Notes: generated by a model from the sequence alone, not told the origin. A stretch of 64,000 bases of DNA from Salinibacterium sp. TMP30 (GCF_038397785.1 NZ_CP151642.1:744001-808000); one strand, 5' to 3'; numbered from the stretch's first letter, positions 18,305 through 27,700 are shown. Numbers and translations: made by a program.

Positions 18305-19530
18305 GCGCGGTCAAGCACTGGATGCTTCGAGTGGTTGTCCGAATCAAGAACGGCGTGAAGCGCCTTATCATTGGCCTCATTCTGTCGTTGCCGACTCAAG
18401 TTCAACTGCGCGTTTTACCGTCTTCGCAGTGGTACGACTCCTCGTTAGTTCCGGTGCCCGAAAACCTCAGCTCTCATTCACGGTCACGATTAATGATCGC
18501 GCCGGCAAACTCAGCAGGGCAAGGTTGGGCTTGGGCGCAAGCAGTGAATAGGTATTTCTCTGGCGCAACCGCAACGAATATGGCGGTCGTGGGCCCCCAA
18601 GACTTTGGATTCGGCTGCGGCGAGCCGGTTCCGCTCGGCGTGTATCGATGGTCAAGACGCTGGCACGAGGCGCAACGTGAAGCAGTGACGAGTCGATTCA
18701 CTCATGTGCTCGTCGAGTCAGATCGGCCGCTGTTTGGCGATGCGCAGTTACGCACTGCTGAGGCAGACATCGACGAACTTGTGGCTGCAGGTCTTACTGT
18801 TGGATTGCTTTTTCATGGAAGCGACATCCGGTTGCCGAGTCGCCACGCGGAACGGATGCAGTGGTCTCCGTTCCATGGCGAACGATGGTCGTTGACACCG
18901 GCTTTAGAGCAACGTGCCGGTGAACTTCAGTCGCGGTTGGCTAACTCCGCTCTGCCGATCTTTTTTTCGACTCCCGACCTTACCCTCGACGTGCCTCAAG
19001 GCCACTGGCTGCCTGTTGTTGTTGACCCGTCGATCTGGGAGCTGGGGCCCCCTGTGTTCTCGCACGGCGGCGTTCCGGTTGTGGCGCATGCGCCGAGTAA
19101 GGCCGCGGTCAAGGGTTCGGATCTTGTCGACCCGGTGATGAAGAAGCTAGAAGATGAGGGCCTGATTCGTTACGTTCGTGTCGAGAACGTCCCGACAGGC
19201 GAGATGCCAGCGGTATATACCTCAGTCGATATCGTTCTCGACCAATTCAGTTTGGGTATCTACGGGGTTGCAGCATGTGAGGCGATGGCTGCTGGTCGCA
19301 CTGTTGTCTCGTTCGTTTCTGATCAAGTTCGAGACTTCGTTTCAGAAGCGACCGGGCTCACATTGCCGATCATTGACCTGTCGCCTGACACAATCGAACA
19401 GGAGATGCGTGCTCTACTGAACGATCGTCAGCGAATGCTTGAGCACGCTTCGCGTGGACCTGAGTTCGTGCGGAGTGTCCATGACGGGAAGTTGAGTGCC
19501 GCAGTCTTATCGAAGTTTCTCGAATGTTAG
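18301..19530 (+). CDS. Glycosyltransferase-like protein, paralogue A
   Basis: A 409-residue protein whose C-terminal half is GT-B-like: VVAHAPSKAAVKGSDLV, EDEGLIRYVRVENVPTGEMP, DIVLDQFSLGIYGVAACE and AMAAGRTVVSF correspond to the donor-binding face of GT4 enzymes. The N-terminal half is distinctive, with a GQGWAWAQAVNR segment, LLFHGSDIRLPSRH and MQWSPFHGERW. About 60 N-terminal residues are basic and hydrophobic and may bind the membrane. The next gene is a clear paralogue. I recognise it as a transferase by fold only. Confidence 0.72.
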   Translation: MSAVKHWMLRVVVRIKNGVKRLIIGLILSLPTQVQLRVLPSSQWYDSSLVPVPENLSSHSRSRLMIAPANSAGQGWAWAQAVNRYFSGATATNMAVVGPQDFGFGCGEPVPLGVYRWSRRWHEAQREAVTSRFTHVLVESDRPLFGDAQLRTAEADIDELVAAGLTVGLLFHGSDIRLPSRHAERMQWSPFHGERWSLTPALEQRAGELQSRLANSALPIFFSTPDLTLDVPQGHWLPVVVDPSIWELGPPVFSHGGVPVVAHAPSKAAVKGSDLVDPVMKKLEDEGLIRYVRVENVPTGEMPAVYTSVDIVLDQFSLGIYGVAACEAMAAGRTVVSFVSDQVRDFVSEATGLTLPIIDLSPDTIEQEMRALLNDRQRMLEHASRGPEFVRSVHDGKLSAAVLSKFLEC

Positions 19531-19545
19531 CGCGGCGGGAATCTG

Positions 19546-20826
19546 TTGCGGGTGCGAGGCTCACGAGTAGTCTGGGCCGCAATGAAGTCGCGCGAGCCTA
19601 GTGTGCCGGGCAGCGGTGAGAACGTCGTTGAGATGGCGAAGGGAACTCGTGTGCTGCACTCCGTGAAAAGGGCCGTTGCCGCGGTGCTCGCGCGGCTGCC
19701 GGAACAGCTGAGCGCCGTACTCCGTGCGAAACGGTATCGATATCGACTGTCTGATGTTCCGGCCGCGCCTCAAGTGCGCGACACAGAAGTCCGCTTGTAC
19801 ATCGCGCCAGTCAACTTTGCTGGTCAAGGTTTTCGTTGGGCTCGGGCCGCAGAGCGGCTTCCCGATGTCTCTGCGGTAAGCATGCATTATGTAAAGCTGG
19901 GCGACTTTGGCTATCCAGTTGACAACTCGGTACCAGTCAACGTCACACGGTTTTCGCACGCCTGGCAGGAGCGACAATTTGAGACTGTGTGCCAAAATTT
20001 TTCACACGTCATTGTGGAAGCAAACCGCGCACTCTTCGGTACCCTCTTCGACTCAGACACCGAATCTGAGATTCGTGCTTTGCAAGCGCGTGGCTTGACA
20101 GTCGCCGCAGTGTGTCACGGCACAGAACTGCGACTGCCGAGTAGACACCAAAAGATCGACCGGTGGTCGCCGTTTAACGATTCCAGTTGGCCCTTGATTC
20201 CCGAGTTTGAGAGCAAGGCGTTGCTCACACGCCGTGTGCTCGGGGCAACTGGAGTGCCCGTGTTCGTCTCGACTCCAGAACTCCTTCTTGATTGGCCGCA
20301 GGCCCAGTGGCTTCCCATTGTCATAGACATCGAAAAGTGGTCGCGTGACGACTTGGCACTGCAGCAGCCTAGGCTTCGGGTGGTTCATGCCCCCTCAAAG
20401 GACATCGTTAAGGGAACACACCTCATTGACGAGAATATGCGGCGGCTTCACGATGAGGGCCTTATTGACTACCGTGTAGTTCGGGGCGTTCCGGCGGCCG
20501 AGATGCCGGAGGTGTACGGCAACTCGGACATCGTAATTGATCAATTTCGAATCGGAAATTACGGAACCGCAGCGATTGAGGCGATGGCTGCGGGACGCCT
20601 AGTTATCTCTCACTTGCATGATCAGGTACGGGATCACGTGCGAGAGAGTTCTTCGAAAGAGGTTCCGATAGTTGAAGCAACACCGGACACGCTTGAGCAG
20701 ACGCTGAGAGAAATCGCGGCTGATCGTCAGCGTTATTCTACTTTTGCGAGTGCAGGTCCAGCGTTTGCGCGAGAGTTGCACGATGGCCGTCTCAGCTCGG
20801 AGGTACTCGCCACATTCCTTAGGTAG
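19546..20826 (+). CDS. Glycosyltransferase-like protein, paralogue B
   Basis: A 426-residue paralogue of the preceding gene (414 residues if the ATG at 19582 is used instead of the TTG at 19546, which has GGCGGGA five bases upstream). Shared landmarks are NFAGQGFRWARAAERL, CHGTELRLPSRHQK, WSPFNDSSW, VVHAPSKDIVKGTHLID, RLHDEGLIDYRVV, PAAEMPEVY and DIVIDQFRIGNYGTAAIE followed by AMAAGR. The motif order is identical, so both probably use related donors or acceptors. It is separated from paralogue A by only 15 bases. Confidence 0.72.
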   Translation: MRVRGSRVVWAAMKSREPSVPGSGENVVEMAKGTRVLHSVKRAVAAVLARLPEQLSAVLRAKRYRYRLSDVPAAPQVRDTEVRLYIAPVNFAGQGFRWARAAERLPDVSAVSMHYVKLGDFGYPVDNSVPVNVTRFSHAWQERQFETVCQNFSHVIVEANRALFGTLFDSDTESEIRALQARGLTVAAVCHGTELRLPSRHQKIDRWSPFNDSSWPLIPEFESKALLTRRVLGATGVPVFVSTPELLLDWPQAQWLPIVIDIEKWSRDDLALQQPRLRVVHAPSKDIVKGTHLIDENMRRLHDEGLIDYRVVRGVPAAEMPEVYGNSDIVIDQFRIGNYGTAAIEAMAAGRLVISHLHDQVRDHVRESSSKEVPIVEATPDTLEQTLREIAADRQRYSTFASAGPAFARELHDGRLSSEVLATFLR

Positions 20827-20955
20827 GTTCTCGCCTTGTCTCTTAGCCGAGCCGTTTGTTCCAGTGAGTGCTTCGCCGAAAAGTTGTCTCCTGTATCGCG
20901 GATTGCACTATTCGCTTACTCTTAACGGGATTGTAGTGTCCGAGGGGGGCGTAAA

Positions 20956-22689
20956 TTGGTTGCGAAAATTGGCATTAGGCAGAGGGCTCTGCGTGTTCTC
21001 GGTATGGGGCTAGCGTCCGCTGTTCTCGCGGTGGGCATGGTCGCGCAGACTCCGCCGCAACCAGCCGCCGCCATCTCTGGAAGCGAGTTTGATCCAGGAA
21101 CCATCATCAGCGACGCTGAGTTCTACAACGGCAACGCAATGACCGAAGCTCAGATTCAGTCATTCCTCAATTCTAAAACCGGCATCCTCAAAAGCTTGCG
21201 CCAGAACGTCGCCACTCGACCAAAAGAGGTCTCACAAACCACGGGAAATTTGATCTGCGAGCAGATCTTGGGCGGCACTAAGTTGCTCGCCTCGACGATG
21301 ATCTACCGAGCTCAAGTTGCGTGCGGTATCAGCGCCAAAGTGATTTTGGTTACGCTTCAGAAGGAACAGGGCCTGATCACCAACTTCAGTCCCAGCTACC
21401 ACAATATTAACTTCGCTCTCGGTTACGGCTGCCCCGACACCCCAGCGGGGTGCTCGGGCGCCTATGAGGGCTTCGGGTACCAGGTTTTCACGGGAACACG
21501 GCAATTCAAAGCCTACAAAGCGGCTAACTTCGCCAAGCAACCGGGTACTCATACGATTGCATATTTTCCCAACAACGTGGCGTGTGGAAGCAAGACAATC
21601 AAAGTCACGAACTACGCGACTGCGGCGCTCTACAACTACACTCCGTACGTTCCCAATGCGGCCGCTTTGGCTAACCTCGGTGGGCTCGGCAATAGCTGTT
21701 CATCCTACGGCAACCGCAACTTCTGGTACTACTACTACTCTTGGTTCGGCAACCCCACGGACATCAAGCCGACTGCGCCTGTCGAACGCATCGGTGGGGC
21801 GAATCGATACGAAACATCAGCAATGTTGGTCAAGAAGAGCTACCTCACGACTGGAGTCGAGCGGGTATACGTTGCGACAGGTGCAGGGTTTGCCGATGCG
21901 CTGAGTGCTTCAGGCGCCGCGGGGGCTGCCGGCGCTCCGCTTTTGCTCGTCGGGTCAAATTCAGTGCCGGCGAGCGTCAAGACTCAGCTGCAGCGGCTGG
22001 CCCCGCAGGAGATAATCGTGCTCGGTGGGCCCGCGATCGTTTCGGATGACGTTGTGAGCGTTCTTGGGACGCTGGCGGCTTCAGTTTCCCGCGTCTTTGG
22101 AGCGGATCGCTATGAGACGTCACGATTGGTAGCTGCAGCGTCGTTCCCAGCGGGCACGACGACGTCCGCCTTCATCGCGACTGGCAGCACGTTCCCTGAC
22201 GCTTTGTCGGCAAGCTCCGCGGCGGCGACAGCCGGTGGACCGATGATCCTTGTTAAGGGTGGCGCCACCTCGGTTGATGCCGACACCCTCGATCTCCTAA
22301 CAAACCTAGGAGTGACGAAGGTCTCGATCGCAGGCGGTACTGGCGCTGTTTCTGCCGGCATCGAGAGCCAGCTCGTGGCTGTTCTCGGCGCCGCAAACGT
22401 AGCTCGCTATGGAGGAGCCAATCGCATTGACACGTCTGTGGCGATCAACAATGCAAGCTTCGATGGAGCAGATACGGTCTATTTCGCAACAGGCAAGAAC
22501 TTCCCAGATGCTCTCTCGGGCGCTGCAGTCGCTGGAGCGACAGGATCTCCCCTATATATTGTCAATTCCTCGTGCGTTCCTAAAGCAGTACTTCAAGCGG
22601 TCATAGATCTCGGGGCGACGAAAGTCGTAGTCCTTGGTGGCACCGGAGTGCTCACGTCAGACGTTGTTCACTATCGGAACTGCACGTAG
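20956..22689 (+). CDS. Secreted CWB2 cell-wall-binding repeat protein
   Basis: A 577-residue exported protein. A TTG start is used because GAGGGGGG sits six bases upstream and the following residues form a signal peptide (basic start, hydrophobic core at about 12-30, AAA cleavage region). Residues 35-265 form a domain with NAMTEAQIQSFLNSK, SAKVILVTLQKEQGL and GYGCPDTP, seen in other actinobacterial CWB2 proteins and possibly a lysozyme-like fold around the Glu of KEQ. Three CWB2 repeats begin near residues 276, 380 and 483, each with GANRY/GADRY, FPDALS-type and VVLGG-type motifs. CWB2 modules anchor proteins to secondary wall polymers, fitting its place in a glycan locus. Confidence 0.88.
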   Translation: MVAKIGIRQRALRVLGMGLASAVLAVGMVAQTPPQPAAAISGSEFDPGTIISDAEFYNGNAMTEAQIQSFLNSKTGILKSLRQNVATRPKEVSQTTGNLICEQILGGTKLLASTMIYRAQVACGISAKVILVTLQKEQGLITNFSPSYHNINFALGYGCPDTPAGCSGAYEGFGYQVFTGTRQFKAYKAANFAKQPGTHTIAYFPNNVACGSKTIKVTNYATAALYNYTPYVPNAAALANLGGLGNSCSSYGNRNFWYYYYSWFGNPTDIKPTAPVERIGGANRYETSAMLVKKSYLTTGVERVYVATGAGFADALSASGAAGAAGAPLLLVGSNSVPASVKTQLQRLAPQEIIVLGGPAIVSDDVVSVLGTLAASVSRVFGADRYETSRLVAAASFPAGTTTSAFIATGSTFPDALSASSAAATAGGPMILVKGGATSVDADTLDLLTNLGVTKVSIAGGTGAVSAGIESQLVAVLGAANVARYGGANRIDTSVAINNASFDGADTVYFATGKNFPDALSGAAVAGATGSPLYIVNSSCVPKAVLQAVIDLGATKVVVLGGTGVLTSDVVHYRNCT

Positions 22690-22704
22690 GCACACGAGCT
22701 GAAT

Positions 22705-22740
22705 GCGTCGCCCGGTTATCGCAAGGTAACGGGGTGACGC
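22705..22740. terminator. Hairpin between the CWB2 gene and galE
   Basis: GCGTC (22705-22709) pairs with GACGC (22736-22740), and CCCGGTTA with TAACGGGG nearly pairs inside, giving an imperfect long stem with a short loop. There is no T-run. It sits 16 bases after the CWB2 stop and 24 bases before galE, so it may end the CWB2 transcript. Confidence 0.5.
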
Positions 22741-22763
22741 GGTTGCGCTCGTAGACTGATCGC

Positions 22764-23765
22764 ATGAGAGTTTTGGTTACCGGCGGTGCGGGCTACATCG
22801 GAGCACACACCTCCCGACTCTTGGCAGAACGAGGCGACTACGTTCTCGTTGTCGACGACCTGGTTACGGGTTCTCGCGAACGCATCCCCGAGCTTCCCGT
22901 GGTGTCTTTCAATATTGCGAATGGCTCAGCTGCACAGCTCGAAAGTCTTCTGCGCGAGCACCGCATCGACGCGGTTATCCACTTTGCGGCTCAAAAACAG
23001 GTGGCCGAGTCTGGACAAAAGCCAGCTTGGTACTACGAGCAGAACGTGGGCAGTGTTGCCCAACTGCTGCTGGCGATGGAAGCTGCCGCGGTCCATAAGC
23101 TCGTGTTTTCTTCGTCGGCCGCCGTCTACGGCGAAGCCTCAGGGGCAATCGCCGAGGACGCACCCACCCACCCGATCAACCCCTATGGCGCCACCAAACT
23201 TGTGGGCGAGCAGCTCATCAGCGCGTCATCACTCGCGTGGCCGCTCCGAGCCGCAAGCCTCCGGTATTTCAACGTTGGCGGGGCAGGCAGCCCAGAACTC
23301 GGTGACACTCAAGCGCTCAACCTCATCCCAATCTGTTTCAAACAGATCGCAGCCAACATGCCGCCGTTGATCTACGGAGATGATTACGACACCGTCGATG
23401 GCACCTGCGTGCGCGATTACGTGCACGTTAGCGATGTAGCAGAAGCGCACTTGGCAGTGCTCAATGCGCTTCCGGAGCAGCCGGGCAATACCGTGCTCAA
23501 TATCGGCACCGGTGTGGGAACGTCGGTGCGTCAGATGGTGGATGCGATCCTCCAGGTTTCTGGCAGCAACCTTACTGCTGCAGTTCTTGATCGCCGCGCG
23601 GGAGACCCCGCTGCAATTGTCGGCGTTGTGGACAGCATCCTGGAATTAACCGGCTGGAGCGCTCGCTACACCGTGAGCGACATTGTGGAGTCCGCCTGGG
23701 TGTCACGGCAGCACTTCGAATCGCTCTCCGTGCGGTCGTGGAGAGACGAACTGCGGTCGGAGTAA
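22764..23765 (+). CDS. galE: UDP-glucose 4-epimerase
   Basis: A 333-residue extended short-chain dehydrogenase that interconverts UDP-glucose and UDP-galactose. It shows VTGGAGYIGAHTSRLL (NAD-binding), DDLVTGSRERI, the FSSSAAVYGE Ser motif, NPYGATKLVGE (catalytic Tyr-x3-Lys), RYFNVGGA and DGTCVRDYVHVSDVAEAH. Length and motifs agree with bacterial GalE. It probably supplies UDP-galactose to the transferases of this locus. It ends six bases before the convergent ligase-like gene. Confidence 0.95.
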   Translation: MRVLVTGGAGYIGAHTSRLLAERGDYVLVVDDLVTGSRERIPELPVVSFNIANGSAAQLESLLREHRIDAVIHFAAQKQVAESGQKPAWYYEQNVGSVAQLLLAMEAAAVHKLVFSSSAAVYGEASGAIAEDAPTHPINPYGATKLVGEQLISASSLAWPLRAASLRYFNVGGAGSPELGDTQALNLIPICFKQIAANMPPLIYGDDYDTVDGTCVRDYVHVSDVAEAHLAVLNALPEQPGNTVLNIGTGVGTSVRQMVDAILQVSGSNLTAAVLDRRAGDPAAIVGVVDSILELTGWSARYTVSDIVESAWVSRQHFESLSVRSWRDELRSE

Positions 23766-23771
23766 CTCGAG

Positions 23772-25073
23772 CTATCCGGACGACTGAGGATTGGTGTCTA
23801 AGGCATTTCTCCAGCTGAGCTCCCGCGCAGCCTTCACGCAGCACACCACGAAGGTCAGCCATCCGAACTCGATCAATAGTGAGCTCTCACCCCAGGCGCT
23901 CACGACGAGAACGAGCAACACTAGGGCGGGCCACGCAAACACGATGCTGCGCCTGCGCGATGCCAGCAGCCACGAGCGCACAAATGCCAGCCCGAGAAGG
24001 CCAACAAAAATTAGGAAACCGACGAGACCCAGCTGAAACCAGACGTCGAGATACGCGTTGTGTGCAGAATCGGGAACCCGACCACCAAAGTTGCCGAACG
24101 CGGTAAACGGCGCAAGATCCGCATTCCACGGGCCGATCCAACCCCAGCCCTCAAGGCGGTGAGTTTCACCCAACGACCAGAGTTGGCGCCACACGCGAAG
24201 CCGGTAGGCCAAATCACCGCTTGCATCAAACGACGCCACGACTGCCGCACGCGAAAACCAAGAGATAACCCCCACCGCGGCAACGAACCCAATGAGCACG
24301 ACCTGCCAATACCGGCGCCGACCTGACGGAACGCGCCGCAAGGCATAGAGCGCTGCGCTCGCAGCGAGAACCACAAGCGCAGTACCGAATGCGAGTGGAG
24401 ACTGCGAGAGAACCAGCACAACGCCAGCGAGCACGAGCGACCCGATTGCGTAGCCCCGCTGAAGAGACTTGGTGCGGAGCTCGGTAGCAAAAGTGATGAG
24501 TGCAATCACCGCGACGATACCTAGTTGATTGCGGGCCCCGAAAAGGCCTTGAATGGGGTCGGTAGTGCCGAAGTTTCCTGCAATTGAGAGGGCCTTGAGC
24601 GAGGTGTCGAAGACGAGCCCCGTGAGAATCTCGAGGCCGATCGACACCACCAGCACAAATCGCATGACGTCGCCAAACGCTCGAACAATTTGGATGGTGT
24701 CGCGAACGAGCGCGATATAGATCCCCAGCACGGTGAAAACGAGCAGGTAGCTCAGCGCTGCGAGCGAAGCCCACTGGTACTGGCTCCAGAAGATTGTGAG
24801 CCACGCCCACAGGGTGAATGCCATCAGCGAGATAGGCACGAGAGCACGCCACCCAATGTTGCCCCACTGGGCAGCAAGCGATGCGGAAACCAGTACGACG
24901 AGCGCAATCAGAATTGCCAGTAGGCCAGGAGCACCGATTGTGTGGCGGAGAGCGAACGCACAAAGCGCAGTCGCGATCGTCACCGTCGACAGCACCGAAG
25001 ATACCCGCGCGGAACCGAGAATTGTGGCACCCGTGTCGATCACGACACGGAAGCGGGGTGGAGGCTGAATCAT
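23772..25073 (-). CDS. O-antigen ligase/polymerase family membrane protein, copy 1
   Basis: A 433-residue protein with roughly eleven hydrophobic segments and a large loop (about residues 270-340) containing RLEGWGWIGPWNADLAPF and PDSAHNAYLDVWFQLG. The HNAYLD-type His in a loop before the last membrane helices is the signature of the Wzy_C/WaaL family, which joins undecaprenyl-linked glycans to an acceptor or polymerises repeat units. It is encoded directly after a paralogue with a four-base overlap. In a Gram-positive the acceptor would be a wall polymer or lipid, not lipid A. Confidence 0.83.
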   Translation of the reverse strand: MIQPPPRFRVVIDTGATILGSARVSSVLSTVTIATALCAFALRHTIGAPGLLAILIALVVLVSASLAAQWGNIGWRALVPISLMAFTLWAWLTIFWSQYQWASLAALSYLLVFTVLGIYIALVRDTIQIVRAFGDVMRFVLVVSIGLEILTGLVFDTSLKALSIAGNFGTTDPIQGLFGARNQLGIVAVIALITFATELRTKSLQRGYAIGSLVLAGVVLVLSQSPLAFGTALVVLAASAALYALRRVPSGRRRYWQVVLIGFVAAVGVISWFSRAAVVASFDASGDLAYRLRVWRQLWSLGETHRLEGWGWIGPWNADLAPFTAFGNFGGRVPDSAHNAYLDVWFQLGLVGFLIFVGLLGLAFVRSWLLASRRRSIVFAWPALVLLVLVVSAWGESSLLIEFGWLTFVVCCVKAARELSWRNALDTNPQSSG

Positions 25074-26398
25074 GGGGTGCGCACCATCCAGTCCGGCCGT
25101 TTCGTCTTAACAGCAATAATGACCAGCATCGCGAGTGCGTACTCACCGAGCAGCCGGCTTTCGGGGATGCTCTGCACAATCAGTGCCACCATAACCAAGA
25201 TCGGCAAAAACGTCAGCGGCGAGTACGCATCTGTCACACCGGGCGCTGAGCGCGGGCGATCTGCGGCAGCCAGCCATGCTCGCACCAGAGTAGAGGCCAC
25301 GAGCGCGCCAAACACCACAACCCCGACGATGCCCAGTTGTAGCCAGAGATCGAGCCAGGTGTCGTGTGCCTGAACCTGCACAACACCGTTACGGATAACG
25401 AGTCCCTTGAATGGCTCGGCCCAAGGCATCCAGAAACTGATCCACCCCCACCCGAACGTCGGTCTCTGCTGGGCAAGCTCGATGACCGTATGCCAAATAT
25501 CCCCGCGTCCCGTGAGATCACTGCTCTTGCCGAGCAACTCAAAAATGGTGCTGCGCAGTGCAAAGCTAATAGCGATACCGGCAGCGGCCAGAGCCACAAA
25601 GCCCGCGGCACTCCAACGGCGTGCAGCATCTGTGCGACGGCTTCGGATGACGAGTAATCCCACCGCAGTGAGAGCGACAGCCGCGAGCGCCACCGTCACC
25701 GTCGCGGAACGCGTGAAGAACAGCGTCAATGCAGCCAGCGCGATCCATGTAATCGACCACCTCCGGCTAACACTGCCTGTCGCCCACTGGATGGAGAAGG
25801 CGATCAGGGCAAGCAGTGCGAGAAATCCGAGGTGGTTTGCGTTGCCGACGATGCCTTGAATGCGTCCGTCGTCGAAGGTCTCGAATAGTTCGTTGCGCGA
25901 CCAATAGAGCATCTTGGGGATGGTGTCGTAGCCGGGCACGGCAACTTCAGGCTGGGCTGTCCACGGCAGAATCGGGCCGCGAACAATGGTGGCAACGATG
26001 AGTTCGAAGAGTAGCGAGGCGGCAAGGAGGATGCGTAACACTCGCGCAAGCCCGTTGAACAACTCCTGCCACGTGAAGCTAATGGCGAGAGCGAGCGCGC
26101 CGAGCACGGTCAACCAAGTGGTCAGCAGCCCCAGTGCGCTTGCGGTTGGATACTGTGACCACGCCAGGGACACCGTCGCCAGCACCATGAACACCACGAA
26201 CGGGTACGGTAGCCCGCCGATGCTCCAGCGCTGTCGAGACTGAACAAGAATTACCGAGGATGCTGCCGCGAGAGCAGCGGCAACAACGCCCCAGCCGACC
26301 CAACCAATCGAATACCGCCAGGCATCTCCACCAAACAGAATCAGTAGCGAGAGAACGAGAAACCAGGCGCGCGTCCTCGGGTGCTCAATCAGTCGCAT
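25070..26398 (-). CDS. O-antigen ligase/polymerase family membrane protein, copy 2
   Basis: A 442-residue paralogue of copy 1 with the same architecture: about eleven membrane helices, a conserved WGWISFWMPWAEPFKGL loop and QAHDTWLDLWLQLGIVG, where the His corresponds to that in HNAYLD of copy 1. It is the first gene of the two-gene unit. Whether the pair divides labour (polymerase versus ligase) or serves two glycans cannot be told from sequence. Confidence 0.83.
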   Translation of the reverse strand: MRLIEHPRTRAWFLVLSLLILFGGDAWRYSIGWVGWGVVAAALAAASSVILVQSRQRWSIGGLPYPFVVFMVLATVSLAWSQYPTASALGLLTTWLTVLGALALAISFTWQELFNGLARVLRILLAASLLFELIVATIVRGPILPWTAQPEVAVPGYDTIPKMLYWSRNELFETFDDGRIQGIVGNANHLGFLALLALIAFSIQWATGSVSRRWSITWIALAALTLFFTRSATVTVALAAVALTAVGLLVIRSRRTDAARRWSAAGFVALAAAGIAISFALRSTIFELLGKSSDLTGRGDIWHTVIELAQQRPTFGWGWISFWMPWAEPFKGLVIRNGVVQVQAHDTWLDLWLQLGIVGVVVFGALVASTLVRAWLAAADRPRSAPGVTDAYSPLTFLPILVMVALIVQSIPESRLLGEYALAMLVIIAVKTKRPDWMVRTP

Positions 26399-26407
26399 TA
26401 CGCAAGA

Positions 26408-27592
26408 TTAGACGAATGCTGCCTTGCCTGTGATTGCGCGACCCACGATGAGGGTGTTCATTTCGCGTGTTCCCTCATACGAGTAGATCGCCTCAGCATC
26501 GGCAAAGTGTCGCATCACGCCGTAGTCGAGCACGATGCCGTTGCCGCCGAGCACTTCACGGCACCAGGCCACGGTCTCGCGCATGCGGCTGGACGCGTAT
26601 TCTTTGGCGAGCGCTGCGTGTTCATCCTTTTGGGTGCCCTCATCGAGCATTTCGGAGACCCGAGTCACCATGCCGATCGATGCGGTGATGTTGCCGAGGC
26701 TCTTGGCGAGGTGTTCTTGAACGAGCTGGTGGCTGCTGATGGTCTTGCCGAATTGGATGCGCTCGCCCGTGTATTTGACAGCAGCTTCGTAGGCGCCGAT
26801 AGAGTTTCCGACCGCGGCCCACGCGACTTCGGCGCGGGTGAGTCGCAGTACAGCGGCGGTGTCGCGGAACGACTGCGACTTCTGCAGGCGGTTGGTTTCC
26901 GGTACGACGACGTTCTCCAGAACGATATCGGCATTCTGCACGATGCGCAGCGCTTGTTTGTTTTCGATCCGCGTTGCTGAATAGCCGGGGGTGCTGGTGG
27001 GAACGATGAAACCCTTCACCTGGTTGTCGGCTTCGTCACGCGCCCAAATGATGGTGACGTCGCTGATGGAACCGTTACCGATCCAACGCTTCTCACCGTT
27101 GATGATCCAATTGTCGCCATCGCGCTTGGCGACGGTCTGCAGGCCCTGAGCGGTGTCGGAGCCCGAGAGCGGTTCTGTCAGACCGAAGGCACCGAGCAGT
27201 TCCCCCGAAGCAAATTTGGGCAGCCACTCATCGCGCTGCTCTTGTGAACCCGCAACGCCGATCGAGCCCATCACGAGACCGTTTTGCATGCCAACGAGGG
27301 TTGCGACGCTGGCGTCAACGCGAGCAAGCTCAAGCGCAACCCAGCCACGGAAGACGGCAGAGTTCTTATACTCTTGGGTCTCGGCCCAGGGGAGTCCGAA
27401 GAGTCCGAGGTCAGCGAGACCCTTGACGACAACATCGCGGTTGAAAAACTCGGCTTTGGCCCACAGATCGTTGGCGATCGGGCGAACTTCTTTATCGAGG
27501 AAGGCACGCAACTTCACGATCGTTTCTTTTTCTTGATCCGTGAGGGCGTTCTCGTAGCCATAGAAGTCGCTGCTGAGGGTCTCAAATGACAT
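26408..27592 (-). CDS. Acyl-CoA dehydrogenase family protein
   Basis: A 394-residue flavoprotein related to glutaryl-CoA dehydrogenases and plant-type short-chain acyl-CoA oxidases. Seen are GLTEPLSGSD (FAD/substrate loop), INGEKRWIGNG, RIQFGKTISSHQLVQ, LGGNGI and YEGTREMNTLIVGRAI with the catalytic Glu. The Arg that binds the distal carboxylate in glutaryl-CoA dehydrogenase appears absent (VATLVGMQN instead of YRSAMSVQ-like), so glutaryl-CoA is unlikely as substrate. ATG at 27592 has GGAG eight bases upstream and is chosen over longer in-frame starts. It is metabolically unrelated to its glycan neighbours. Confidence 0.88.
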   Translation of the reverse strand: MSFETLSSDFYGYENALTDQEKETIVKLRAFLDKEVRPIANDLWAKAEFFNRDVVVKGLADLGLFGLPWAETQEYKNSAVFRGWVALELARVDASVATLVGMQNGLVMGSIGVAGSQEQRDEWLPKFASGELLGAFGLTEPLSGSDTAQGLQTVAKRDGDNWIINGEKRWIGNGSISDVTIIWARDEADNQVKGFIVPTSTPGYSATRIENKQALRIVQNADIVLENVVVPETNRLQKSQSFRDTAAVLRLTRAEVAWAAVGNSIGAYEAAVKYTGERIQFGKTISSHQLVQEHLAKSLGNITASIGMVTRVSEMLDEGTQKDEHAALAKEYASSRMRETVAWCREVLGGNGIVLDYGVMRHFADAEAIYSYEGTREMNTLIVGRAITGKAAFV

Positions 27593-27700
27593 AGTCGTTG
27601 CTCCATTACTTGTCGAAATCATTGCGAGCTTAAAGCGTGCGTGCGTGTCGCTTCTAGACGGTTGGTACTTTGGTCTAACGCTTCGAGAAGAGTGGACTGA

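Noticed and set aside
24226-25179. 317-codon minus-strand frame within the ligase-like genes
   Set aside because: It is in another frame of two genes with clear membrane-protein composition and coupled starts; its own composition is Arg/Cys-rich noise.
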